A stretch of DNA of 45,444 nt from a bacterium. GTDB lineage: Bacteria; Armatimonadota; Chthonomonadetes; Chthonomonadales; Chthonomonadaceae. Where the stretch lies: contig JAJYCW010000009.1 in the NCBI GenBank assembly GCA_021777995.1, forward strand, positions 1 to 45,444, given 5' to 3'. The notes beneath the pieces are model-generated. The model saw only the letters and a list, made by a program, of their open reading frames with translations, did not search any database and was not told the origin of the DNA. Positions 27,458 through 34,117 of this stretch are shown here, one piece after another. The first letter of the stretch is position 1; each line of letters starts with the position of its first letter. A program made the translations under genes and the position numbers.

Positions 27458-27494
27458 CCCGATGCTGTAAATCTCTGTAGAACAGACACTAATT

Positions 27495-27543
27495 TAGCGT
27501 GCAGCTTCTCTCCTTTTACTATGAGAAGTTTGCACGCTATTTT
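27495..27543 (+). terminator. Terminator of the dnaJ-prmA-rsmE-TPR operon
   Basis: Outer stem TAGCGTGCA (27495-27503) with TGCACGCTA (27531-27539), an inner stem CTTCTC/GAGAAG, and a small internal bulge. The 3' arm runs into TTTTA. It begins 37 bp after the TPR gene stop. Confidence 0.75.
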
Positions 27544-27659
27544 AGTTGACGGACTCAATGCGATGATAGGAAAAAGTTGAGGTGAGCTCAACGATACCAC
27601 CCGCTGCTTACACTTACCTAAGCCGTGAAACAAAAATTGGAACTAGAGGTGGCGGGATA

Positions 27660-27688
27660 TTGACAGAACTGCGTGTTTTAGAGATAAT
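27660..27688 (+). promoter_or_regulatory. Strong sigma-70 promoter of the candidate RNA gene
   Basis: TTGACA at 27660-27665, a 17-bp spacer, GATAAT at 27683-27688: 11 of 12 consensus positions with ideal spacing. Predicted start of transcription is near 27695. Confidence 0.82.
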
Positions 27689-27722
27689 GGAATCAGACTA
27701 AGAAAGGAGGTGGTGCGTTTTT

Positions 27723-27758
27723 ATGGATTATAGTCAACGAGGTGATCAGGCGGGTTAG
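27723..27758 (+). CDS. Possible 11-residue leader peptide
   Basis: ATG at 27723 follows the extended Shine-Dalgarno by about 10 nt and encodes MDYSQRGDQAG before a TAG. It lies in the loop enclosed by the long-range helix of the candidate RNA. No gene follows within its own transcription unit, so it does not look like a simple attenuation leader. The coding call rests only on the start site. Confidence 0.35.
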   Translation: MDYSQRGDQAG

Positions 27759-27853
27759 CCTGTTTTAACCATCTTGGCGAGCGGGCTCGCAACGCGACCC
27801 CCTCCAGTCAAGAGTAGTGATGAACAGGACTTTCCGTCCTGTTAACCTGCTGA

Positions 27854-27889
27854 AGCCCGGCGCAAAATGCGTCGGGCTATAATTTTATA
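27854..27889 (+). terminator. Intrinsic terminator of the candidate RNA gene
   Basis: Stem AGCCCGGCGCA/TGCGTCGGGCT, 11 bp including one G-U pair, with an AAA loop, followed by ATAATTTTAT. It ends the unit starting at 27695 and separates it from the mraZ operon. Confidence 0.75.
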
Positions 27890-28304
27890 CCCTTCCAAAG
27901 TCGCGACGCGGCCGCCACCCGGGTACCTTCTTAAGGTTTAAAGTACAGGACTCTAGTGGAACCGAACAGACCCTGCAATAGGGGAAAGCATGTGCCAGCA
28001 GCTTACCCTGCTGCCAATCTGGTTCAAACCATATCGATGGTCGATAGGTACCTACAATGTGGAAAGCAGTTTGCAGGCCGTCTCTTCGCTGAATCTGGCC
28101 CGCTGCCGCCCGCATATACACCTTGTTTCCGGCCGTAACGGCTCCGTTTAGCCCCCATAACGGATCTGCCATTTTGCAAAAAGTCCTCTCTAAAGTAATA
28201 GATCCCCAACTCGTTGCGCGGTATTTGAGTTATACGTTTGGCCCATCTAATATGAACAGCATGGAAAACAAGCTCGTTTTTTGGTCTCGCGGCATCTTAA
28301 ACTG
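27890..28304. other. Intergenic DNA between the RNA gene and mraZ promoter
   Basis: About 415 bp without a convincing gene. A minus-strand frame at 27885-28172 (95 codons, beginning MADPLWGLNGAVTAG) is open but has only GAGAGG 13 nt upstream, and it runs into the terminator of the opposing RNA unit. It could be a decayed gene; I cannot identify it. No tRNA is seen. Confidence 0.35.
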
Positions 28305-28346
28305 ATTTGTTACAAATAATTATAACAAATAATGAACGAATGTTCA
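28305..28346. promoter_or_regulatory. AT-rich inverted repeats upstream of the mraZ promoter
   Basis: ATTTGTTA (28305-28312) pairs with TAACAAAT (28323-28330), and TGAAC-GAAT-GTTCA follows at 28333-28346, ending 9 bp before the mraZ -35. This may be a binding site for a transcription factor. Confidence 0.4.
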
Positions 28347-28354
28347 GGAAAGCA

Positions 28355-28383
28355 TTGACAATCACGCCCAACACCTGTACAAT
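28355..28383 (+). promoter_or_regulatory. Promoter of the dcw cluster (mraZ)
   Basis: TTGACA at 28355-28360, a 17-bp spacer, TACAAT at 28378-28383: 11 of 12 consensus positions. Transcription should start near 28390, leaving a leader of about 127 nt before mraZ. Confidence 0.85.
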
Positions 28384-28393
28384 TACTACCAAG

Positions 28394-28428
28394 TGGGGAT
28401 TGGGGGCACTTGAGGGGTGATTGTGGGG
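28394..28428 (+). promoter_or_regulatory. G-tract array: probable MraZ operator and possible G-quadruplex
   Basis: Four G-tracts (GGGG at 28395, GGGGG at 28402, GGGG at 28414, GGGG at 28425) with spacers of 3, 7 and 7 nt. TGGGG begins at 28394 and 28424, with G-tracts in phase near 28404 and 28414, a 10-bp period. MraZ is known to bind phased TGGG repeats next to its own promoter. The same array fits the four-tract quadruplex consensus and lies at the very 5' end of the predicted mRNA. Confidence 0.6.
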
Positions 28429-28516
28429 TAGTTCTTATGTAGTTGAGTGATAGTTTAGTAGGAACTATGTGGGAATCACTTGATCTTGTCCTCTGGGAGC
28501 AGGCAAAAGCATCATC

Positions 28517-28999
28517 ATGGCCAGTGCAGTTTCTGAAAACGCAGCATGGGGACGATTTGAATACAGCCTGGATGACAAAAACAGGGTGATGATCCCTCCA
28601 CGTCTTCGATGGTTTTTCGAGGACGGTGCAGTCATGACAATTGGTGCTCCTAATCATATTCGTATCTATCGTCGAGAGTCCTGGGAAAAGCTTACCCGAG
28701 GGTTTGATGAATTTGGACTGGCGTCGGAGATGAATCACCACCTGGAACTTGTCATGCAGCTGTTGGGGAACTGTGAATCGGCCACGTTAGACCGTGAGAA
28801 TCGCCTGACTATTCCCAGGTTTCTCAAGAGCTTTGCCGGTTTGCTTGACGGTGACTTTGTTTGTGTGGTTGCTCTTGGGCATCGTATAGAGTTGTGGTCA
28901 CGCGCTCGGTGGGATCAACAATATGCCGCGGTATCTGCAGAGCAGGCTGCAGCAGCCTACCTGGAGGCGTATAGCGTGCCATCGGCGATTGCAGGATGA
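28517..28999 (+). CDS. mraZ: Transcriptional regulator MraZ
   Basis: 160 residues with two AbrB/MraZ repeats: SLDDKNRVMIPPRLR near residues 17-31 and TLDRENRLTIPRFLK near 90-105. MraZ binds repeats upstream of its own operon and regulates the dcw genes. The C-terminal tail after residue 140 is Ala-rich. The ribosome site is weak (AGG about 13 nt upstream). It is first in the cluster and overlaps rsmH by 4 bp (ATGA). Length is slightly above the usual 140-150. Confidence 0.93.
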   Translation: MASAVSENAAWGRFEYSLDDKNRVMIPPRLRWFFEDGAVMTIGAPNHIRIYRRESWEKLTRGFDEFGLASEMNHHLELVMQLLGNCESATLDRENRLTIPRFLKSFAGLLDGDFVCVVALGHRIELWSRARWDQQYAAVSAEQAAAAYLEAYSVPSAIAG

Positions 29000-29973
29000 G
29001 TGCCGGCGGCAACTCACCGTCATTCGTGCACCAGCCTGTGATGCTGACGGAGTGCCTGGATCTGTTGAATCTGCACGAGGGCGCACGAGTCATTGATTTT
29101 ACTGCCGGCGGGGGCGGACACTCGGCAGCCATGGCGCAACGGGTCGCGCAGGGAGGCATGGTTGTCGCAATAGACCGCGACGAGGATGCGATCGCTGCAA
29201 CATCACAAAGGCTTTCGCTGTTGCAGGATCCGGTAGAGCTCAAGTTACTGAAGAGCGATTTTTCAGGTGCACGTCGGGCATTGCTCGCAGGTGGCGCGGA
29301 CCTTACCGGTACCTTGGATGGCGCATTGTTTGATCTTGGGGTGTCGTCGTATCAACTAGACGGTCCTCGTGGCTTTAGCTTCATGCGCGATGAGCCGCTT
29401 GACATGCGAATGGATAGAACGACAGGGCAAAGTGCTGCCGATCTTCTGCAGACAGCGAGCAACGACGAGCTGTTTAAAATTCTGCGAGATTTCGGCGAGG
29501 AGCGCTTTGCCGCTGCGATCGCACGCAGGATTGTAGAGCGCCGTCGAACTGTGAAGATCGATAGAACGTCGCAGCTGGTGGATATCGTCATGTCTGCAGT
29601 GCCTAGAGCGGCATGGCCCAAGGACAAACATGTTGCGACCCGATCCTTTCAGGCCATTCGTATGGCTGTAAACAACGAGCTGGCGCAAATAGAAGCAGGA
29701 TTAGACTACGCGATTGATCTGCTGAAACCGGGCGGCCGCCTGGTTGTTATCAGCTTCCATTCGCTGGAAGACCGCATTGTAAAGCAACGGTTCCTGGCGG
29801 CGGCGGGCCGGGCACCATCACCACCGGGCAGGTCGCCCGCTGCTATGCTTCCGCGTAACGATGTGCCAGTGTTGCGGATAATTACTCGCAAACCACTGGA
29901 GGCAAGTGCAGAAGAGGTGGCGATTAACCCGCGTGCACGAAGTGCGAGGTTGCGGGCTGCAGAAAAACTATAA
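28996..29973 (+). CDS. rsmH: 16S rRNA (cytosine-1402-N4)-methyltransferase RsmH
   Basis: RsmH (MraW), 325 residues, methylates N4 of C1402 in 16S rRNA. FVHQPVMLTECLDLL opens the fold and VIDFTAGGGGHSAAMA is the SAM loop. The family stretches GALFDLGVSSYQLDGPRGFS and MRDEPLDMRMD follow. The helical insert (about 110-210) and FQAIRMAVNNEL with GGRLVVISFHSLEDRIVK complete the signature. The start overlaps mraZ. This is the canonical second gene of dcw clusters. Confidence 0.96.
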   Translation: MSAGGNSPSFVHQPVMLTECLDLLNLHEGARVIDFTAGGGGHSAAMAQRVAQGGMVVAIDRDEDAIAATSQRLSLLQDPVELKLLKSDFSGARRALLAGGADLTGTLDGALFDLGVSSYQLDGPRGFSFMRDEPLDMRMDRTTGQSAADLLQTASNDELFKILRDFGEERFAAAIARRIVERRRTVKIDRTSQLVDIVMSAVPRAAWPKDKHVATRSFQAIRMAVNNELAQIEAGLDYAIDLLKPGGRLVVISFHSLEDRIVKQRFLAAAGRAPSPPGRSPAAMLPRNDVPVLRIITRKPLEASAEEVAINPRARSARLRAAEKL

Positions 29974-30024
29974 CGCAGTAGTTTCATTTATCTAGTGGAA
30001 GGTTTAGGTAGGAGGGGTAGTACA

Positions 30025-30468
30025 ATGGCAGGGGCAGCACAGAAGGTATCGACGGCAACGGACACCTATTTTGTCGACTCGCGCGGTGCTGCCCGGCAGG
30101 CTGGAACACAACCCTACGCGCTCCCAGAACGTCAGAAACCCGATCATGAGAGGGTTGTTGCTCCCAGGACGCAGCAGGTGGCGCGCAAGGACACGTTCGA
30201 CCTGGTACGCGCGATGGCTGTAGTAGCCGCGCTCTGCTGCACCGCAACGATCGTGTTTGCCTACGGTAACGCGAAGCAGGAGGCCGAAATTCACCGCCGC
30301 TCCGCGCTTAAAAATGAACTTCATTTTGAACGCGCGATCTCCCTGCAACTTCACCAGGCAAAGGCAGTTGCTAGCAACACAATTTATGTGGAGCAACAGG
30401 CTAAACTCGCAGGCATGACGATTCCAGACTCCCGCACTACGGTAGTGCTCGGGCAGGCTGCCCCCTAA
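30025..30468 (+). CDS. FtsL-like septum-formation protein
   Basis: 147 residues. A hydrophilic N-terminal cytoplasmic region of about 62 residues is followed by one helix (RAMAVVAALCCTATIVFAYG). A periplasmic coiled-coil-like segment rich in Glu, Lys and Gln comes next (AKQEAEIHRRSALKNELHFE). Topology, size and position between rsmH and the division transpeptidase match FtsL, which bridges FtsB/FtsQ and FtsWI; sequence similarity in this family is always weak. The ATG at 30025 has GGAGG about 10 nt upstream; a GTG at 29995 lacks one. Its stop overlaps the next start by 1 base. Confidence 0.7.
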   Translation: MAGAAQKVSTATDTYFVDSRGAARQAGTQPYALPERQKPDHERVVAPRTQQVARKDTFDLVRAMAVVAALCCTATIVFAYGNAKQEAEIHRRSALKNELHFERAISLQLHQAKAVASNTIYVEQQAKLAGMTIPDSRTTVVLGQAAP

Positions 30469-32366
30469 TGAGCATTCCATCGCGTCGTTTAACGAGGCAG
30501 CGCGTAATGCAGGTCACCTTGCTTACGTCGGCGGTTTACGGAGTGCTTGGTGCAAGGCTGTTACAGGTTCAGGGGCTTGAGGGAGCGGCAATTCGAACGA
30601 CTGCCGTAAATAACCGCATCAGGACTATAGTGTTGTCGGCAAGACGGGGTACCATCCAGGATCGATTTGGTAACCCACTGGCAGCAACGGTCGATTTTGA
30701 GACGATAGGGTTTGACGTTCGGTCCTTTCTACCGCCGCGCGGTACAAAATCGGAAGTCGCAGCTATAGAGAACCAACAGACGACGGCAGAATCCCGTGTT
30801 TGTCGTCTGCTGGATATTAGTAGTACCGAACTACTTTCGCAAATTAGCGCAGCGCAGGCGAAGTATGACGCGCAACGGTTGTCTCCGGCTACCCCAAGGA
30901 GGTTCTGGTTTCCGCTGGCAACTGGGGTATCCGTGGAGCGGGCAGCGGAAATAATGCATGGTCCGCACTACGGCTTCAGCGAGCTGCAGAGTACTGTCCG
31001 GCGTTACGCCTGCGGTATTAGCGCCGCGCAGGTGGTGGGCTTTTTGGGACCCTCCGGCAGGGGAGCGGCCGGGTTAGAACGGAGCTGCCAGAACTGGTTA
31101 CAGGCCACCCCAGGATCTGCCCAAATCCAAGTAGACGAGCACAATACTGAAATCCCCGGTACATTGGCAAACGAGGTGCCCGCGCGCCCGGGCGAGGATG
31201 TTGAAACTACTCTGGACCCAGCAGCGCAGCAGATTGCCACGCAGGCGGGAATGCAGATAATGCAGAAGTTCCATCCCCACGGCGTCGCCATTGTGATAGT
31301 GGAGCCGGCTACCGGAAAGATCAGAGCGATGGTTAGCCTTCCCGCCTATGATGCAAATCCACTAAAATCAAATCCCACGAAGAGAGCACCCATCCATCTG
31401 CAATCCTTGATGGATCGATGCGTGGGAGAAGTGTACGAGCCTGGATCCACCATGAAAGCGTTTACGCTTTCTTACGCGCTTGACAGAGGCTATATTACTC
31501 CTGACTCGACGTTCTATTGCGCAGGAGAGCTGAAAGTCGATGGGCGTTATATTCATTGTGCCAAAGGCGAAGTGCACCACATTGTAAACGCGGCGAAGAT
31601 ACTGCGTGTCTCGTGTAATCTCGGTGCCGCCCAGGTCGGAATGCGCATGGGAGGTCGAGCGTTGAGTCGGGGATTCACTGACTTTGATCTCTTTTCGCCG
31701 CCTCAGGTCCACCTGCCGGATGTACTAGCAGGGGCTTGGACCTACGACAAATATGCACTGCCATACAGCGATGCAAAGACCGCGAGATCGGCGTTCGGCC
31801 AGTCGGTGACAACCACACCGCTTGCACTAACCATGGGCTATGCTGCCATAGCAAACCATGGTGCGCTTATGAAACCCATGCTTCTAAAGAAGCTTACTGA
31901 CGAAGACGGGCGCGTTTTGCGGCAATGGCAGCCAGAGGTGATTCGGCATCCCGTGCATGCTGCCGTGGCTGATGAAGTGTTGAAGATGCTCGAGGGGGTG
32001 GTTACCGGTGGTACTGGAACGTGCGCCGCAATACCTGGGTATCTGGTAGCAGGAAAAACTGGGACAGCTTCGCTCTATCGTCCTGGCGCATATACGGGCT
32101 CGTTCATAGGAATTGCCCCGGCTTCAAACCCGAAAATGGTTATCCTGGTGGCCGTTCGCGACCCGGATCATTCGCATTACTACGGTGCCGAGGTTGCAGC
32201 CCCTTATTTTAAGGAGATCGCTCAGCGACTTCTTGCACTGTGGCGCGTGCCACAGGACGATCCAGATAACAGCCAATACATTGCGGCACAGGCGAGCCAG
32301 CGTGCACAGGAGGGATTACCACCTCTTAAACAGCCCGATGCCGCTGTGGTGGCGATGAACAATTAG
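30468..32366 (+). CDS. Penicillin-binding protein, class B transpeptidase (FtsI/PBP2 type)
   Basis: 632 residues, a septal-type monofunctional transpeptidase. An N-terminal helix near VTLLTSAVYGVLGARLL anchors it. The dimerisation/pedestal domain carries ARRGTIQDRFGNPLA. The transpeptidase domain has the active-site Ser in STMK (S327), SCN (382-384) and KTG (530-532). No PASTA repeats follow the KTG box; the protein ends about 70 residues later in a Gln/Ala-rich tail. The position in dcw between ftsL and murE marks it as the FtsI equivalent. It is the last gene before an intrinsic terminator. Confidence 0.92.
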   Translation: MSIPSRRLTRQRVMQVTLLTSAVYGVLGARLLQVQGLEGAAIRTTAVNNRIRTIVLSARRGTIQDRFGNPLAATVDFETIGFDVRSFLPPRGTKSEVAAIENQQTTAESRVCRLLDISSTELLSQISAAQAKYDAQRLSPATPRRFWFPLATGVSVERAAEIMHGPHYGFSELQSTVRRYACGISAAQVVGFLGPSGRGAAGLERSCQNWLQATPGSAQIQVDEHNTEIPGTLANEVPARPGEDVETTLDPAAQQIATQAGMQIMQKFHPHGVAIVIVEPATGKIRAMVSLPAYDANPLKSNPTKRAPIHLQSLMDRCVGEVYEPGSTMKAFTLSYALDRGYITPDSTFYCAGELKVDGRYIHCAKGEVHHIVNAAKILRVSCNLGAAQVGMRMGGRALSRGFTDFDLFSPPQVHLPDVLAGAWTYDKYALPYSDAKTARSAFGQSVTTTPLALTMGYAAIANHGALMKPMLLKKLTDEDGRVLRQWQPEVIRHPVHAAVADEVLKMLEGVVTGGTGTCAAIPGYLVAGKTGTASLYRPGAYTGSFIGIAPASNPKMVILVAVRDPDHSHYYGAEVAAPYFKEIAQRLLALWRVPQDDPDNSQYIAAQASQRAQEGLPPLKQPDAAVVAMNN

Positions 32367-32415
32367 CATTTTACGTTTGCTGTGCGCTTCGTGCTCCGGT
32401 TATGCGCATAGCTCT

Positions 32416-32470
32416 GGGGTCGTGCCAACTGCACCATAGGTTTTATTTTTAGGCACGACCCCTTTTTTCT
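32416..32470 (+). terminator. Strong intrinsic terminator inside the dcw cluster
   Basis: Perfect 11-bp stem GGGGTCGTGCC (32416-32426) and GGCACGACCCC (32452-32462), a 25-nt loop, then TTTTTTCTTC. It lies 50 bp after the transpeptidase gene and should end the mraZ-rsmH-ftsL-PBP transcript. Confidence 0.88.
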
Positions 32471-32535
32471 TCTGCCGGTATAAGGTTACAATATACGTAT
32501 TACGATGCTCCTTGAAACAGGTAGCACGACGCAGC

Positions 32536-32559
32536 AGGAGGAGATCTCTAAATCCTCCT
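32536..32559 (+). promoter_or_regulatory. Hairpin with a Shine-Dalgarno-like arm in the murE leader
   Basis: AGGAGGA (32536-32542) pairs perfectly with TCCTCCT (32553-32559) around a 10-nt loop, ending 16 nt before the murE ATG. The AGGAGG is too far (about 34 nt) to serve murE directly, whose own site is a weak CGGAAG. The TCCTCCT arm mimics the anti-Shine-Dalgarno. A regulatory function is inferred only. Confidence 0.4.
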
Positions 32560-32575
32560 TTAACGGAAGCACATT

Positions 32576-34117
32576 ATGGTTACTCCATTGCCTCTTACCG
32601 CACTGCTGTCCGCGGTGCGATCACTTTCTGCCCAGGGAAACCTTAGCTGTGAAGTCAGCAATATTACACACGACTCAAGGAATGTGGTTCGTGGCAGCCT
32701 GTTTGTCTGTATATCAGGAGCAAGCCATGACGGACATAAATTCATAAATGACGCGGTGGCAAACGGAGCTGCGGCGATTATTGCTCAGGCCGACCGGATC
32801 AGCGCGGAGCCTTTAGACGTGCCAGATTCTGTTGCGTTTGTCACGGTAAAGGATACAAGAAAGGCATTTCCGCTTCTCGCAAGCAAGCTCTGTGGAGATC
32901 CATCGCAATCCATGGTGATGGTAGGCGTTACGGGCACTAATGGCAAGACGACTACAATGCGAATGACAGCCTCCATATTACGAGCGGCTGGGATGCGAGT
33001 TGGTACTATTGGTACCCTTGGAGCGGAATTAGATGGGGTACCGATTGAGAGCAACCACACAACGCCTGAGGCCGACGAGTTGCAGTCGCTGTTGGCTCGC
33101 ATGCGAGACGACGGAGCTCAGGCCGTGGTCATGGAGGTATCATCGCATGCTCTTGCACAGCACCGGACTGATGGGATAGCTTTTAACGCTGCGATCTTTA
33201 CAAACCTTACGCAGGATCACCTAGACTTTCACGGCACCATAGAAGCGTACTTTGAGGCAAAGGCACTGTTGTTTACAGAGTATCCTGTGCGCTATCCACG
33301 CAGCGATCACAGAATGTTTGTGGCCTCTGTGAATGTCGCACAGTGGGAGGGGCGCGATCTGGTCACCATGGTACGGGGTGATGTTATTACCTATTCTGCC
33401 GATCCTGGAATGCCCGCTGTACTGCAGGCGAGGAATGTGGAGCCTGGCGCAACTGGCACCCGATTTACAGTGGTTCATGACTCTGGTACCCTGCGGTTTG
33501 AACGAGAGGTTATGCTGCCCATTGGTGGGGCTTTCCAGGTCAACAATGCACTAGGGGCAATTGGTGCTGCGCTGCGGCTAGGTATCGACATCGAGACGAT
33601 TGTACGAGCGCTGAATGAACTTCCGCCCGTTCCAGGTCGTTTCCAGAGTGTTCCAACCGGTGACCGTGGGTTCAGCGTTATCGTTGATTATGCGCACACT
33701 CCAGATGGTCTGCTGAATCTACTGGAGTCGGTTGCAGCGTTAGTGCCAACGCGCATCATACTCGTTTTTGGCTGTGGAGGCGACCGTGACACCACAAAGC
33801 GGCCCAAGATGGGAAAAATCGCAGGGGACCGCGCAGACATTGCAATAGTCACCTCTGATAACCCTCGTACCGAAGACCCTAATGCCATCATAGAAGAAGT
33901 GCTGAGCGGTATGAACGGTTGCCGTGCAGAGGTTCACGTGCAATCGGATCGCCCTGCTGCGGTCGCCACAGCAATCAAACTGGCTCGCGCCGGCGATGTT
34001 GTCGTGATTGCCGGAAAAGGTCATGAAGATTATCAGATTATTGGAAACCAGAAAATTCATATGGATGATTGCGAATTAGCCAAGAATGCACTTATGGCTT
34101 CCGGGGTGACTCATTGA
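32576..34117 (+). CDS. murE: UDP-MurNAc-L-Ala-D-Glu:meso-diaminopimelate ligase MurE
   Basis: 513 residues. MurE adds the third residue to the peptidoglycan stem peptide. The N-terminal UDP-binding domain (THDSRNVVRGSLFVCISG) is followed by the ATP loop GVTGTNGKTTT (120-127 core). AIFTNLTQDHLDFHGT and the C-terminal DNPRTEDP (D428-R431) are present. DNPR is the residue set associated with meso-diaminopimelate specificity, in contrast to lysine-type enzymes. The start follows a terminator and a hairpin, so murE probably begins a new transcription unit. The stop overlaps the TTG start proposed for murF. Confidence 0.95.
   Translation: MVTPLPLTALLSAVRSLSAQGNLSCEVSNITHDSRNVVRGSLFVCISGASHDGHKFINDAVANGAAAIIAQADRISAEPLDVPDSVAFVTVKDTRKAFPLLASKLCGDPSQSMVMVGVTGTNGKTTTMRMTASILRAAGMRVGTIGTLGAELDGVPIESNHTTPEADELQSLLARMRDDGAQAVVMEVSSHALAQHRTDGIAFNAAIFTNLTQDHLDFHGTIEAYFEAKALLFTEYPVRYPRSDHRMFVASVNVAQWEGRDLVTMVRGDVITYSADPGMPAVLQARNVEPGATGTRFTVVHDSGTLRFEREVMLPIGGAFQVNNALGAIGAALRLGIDIETIVRALNELPPVPGRFQSVPTGDRGFSVIVDYAHTPDGLLNLLESVAALVPTRIILVFGCGGDRDTTKRPKMGKIAGDRADIAIVTSDNPRTEDPNAIIEEVLSGMNGCRAEVHVQSDRPAAVATAIKLARAGDVVVIAGKGHEDYQIIGNQKIHMDDCELAKNALMASGVTH

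Larger units (their letters stand above)
27695..27889 (+). ncRNA. Candidate structured small RNA / leader-peptide RNA
   Basis: A roughly 190-nt unit bounded by its own promoter and terminator. Bases 27701-27712 (AGAAAGGAGGTG) match the complement of the canonical bacterial 16S rRNA 3' end over 12 nt. A 13-bp long-range helix with one mismatch and one bulge pairs 27706-27719 with 27791-27805, hiding that Shine-Dalgarno. Inside it are a hairpin at 27747-27762 (CAGGC/GCCTG) and one at 27777-27790 (GCGAG/CTCGC) that abuts the helix. A further 8-bp hairpin lies at 27823-27843, then the terminator. I do not recognise an Rfam family. It could be a trans-acting RNA, a ribosome-sensing element or a translated leader. 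Confidence 0.55.

Noticed and set aside
28021-28034. GGTTCAAACC-like word resembling a tRNA T-loop
   Set aside because: The flanking bases do not form a T-stem, and no acceptor or anticodon arm can be built around it.
32505-32747. 80-codon ORF overlapping the 5' end of murE
   Set aside because: No ribosome site before its ATG; most of it is murE read in another frame. A regulatory uORF cannot be excluded but is not supported.
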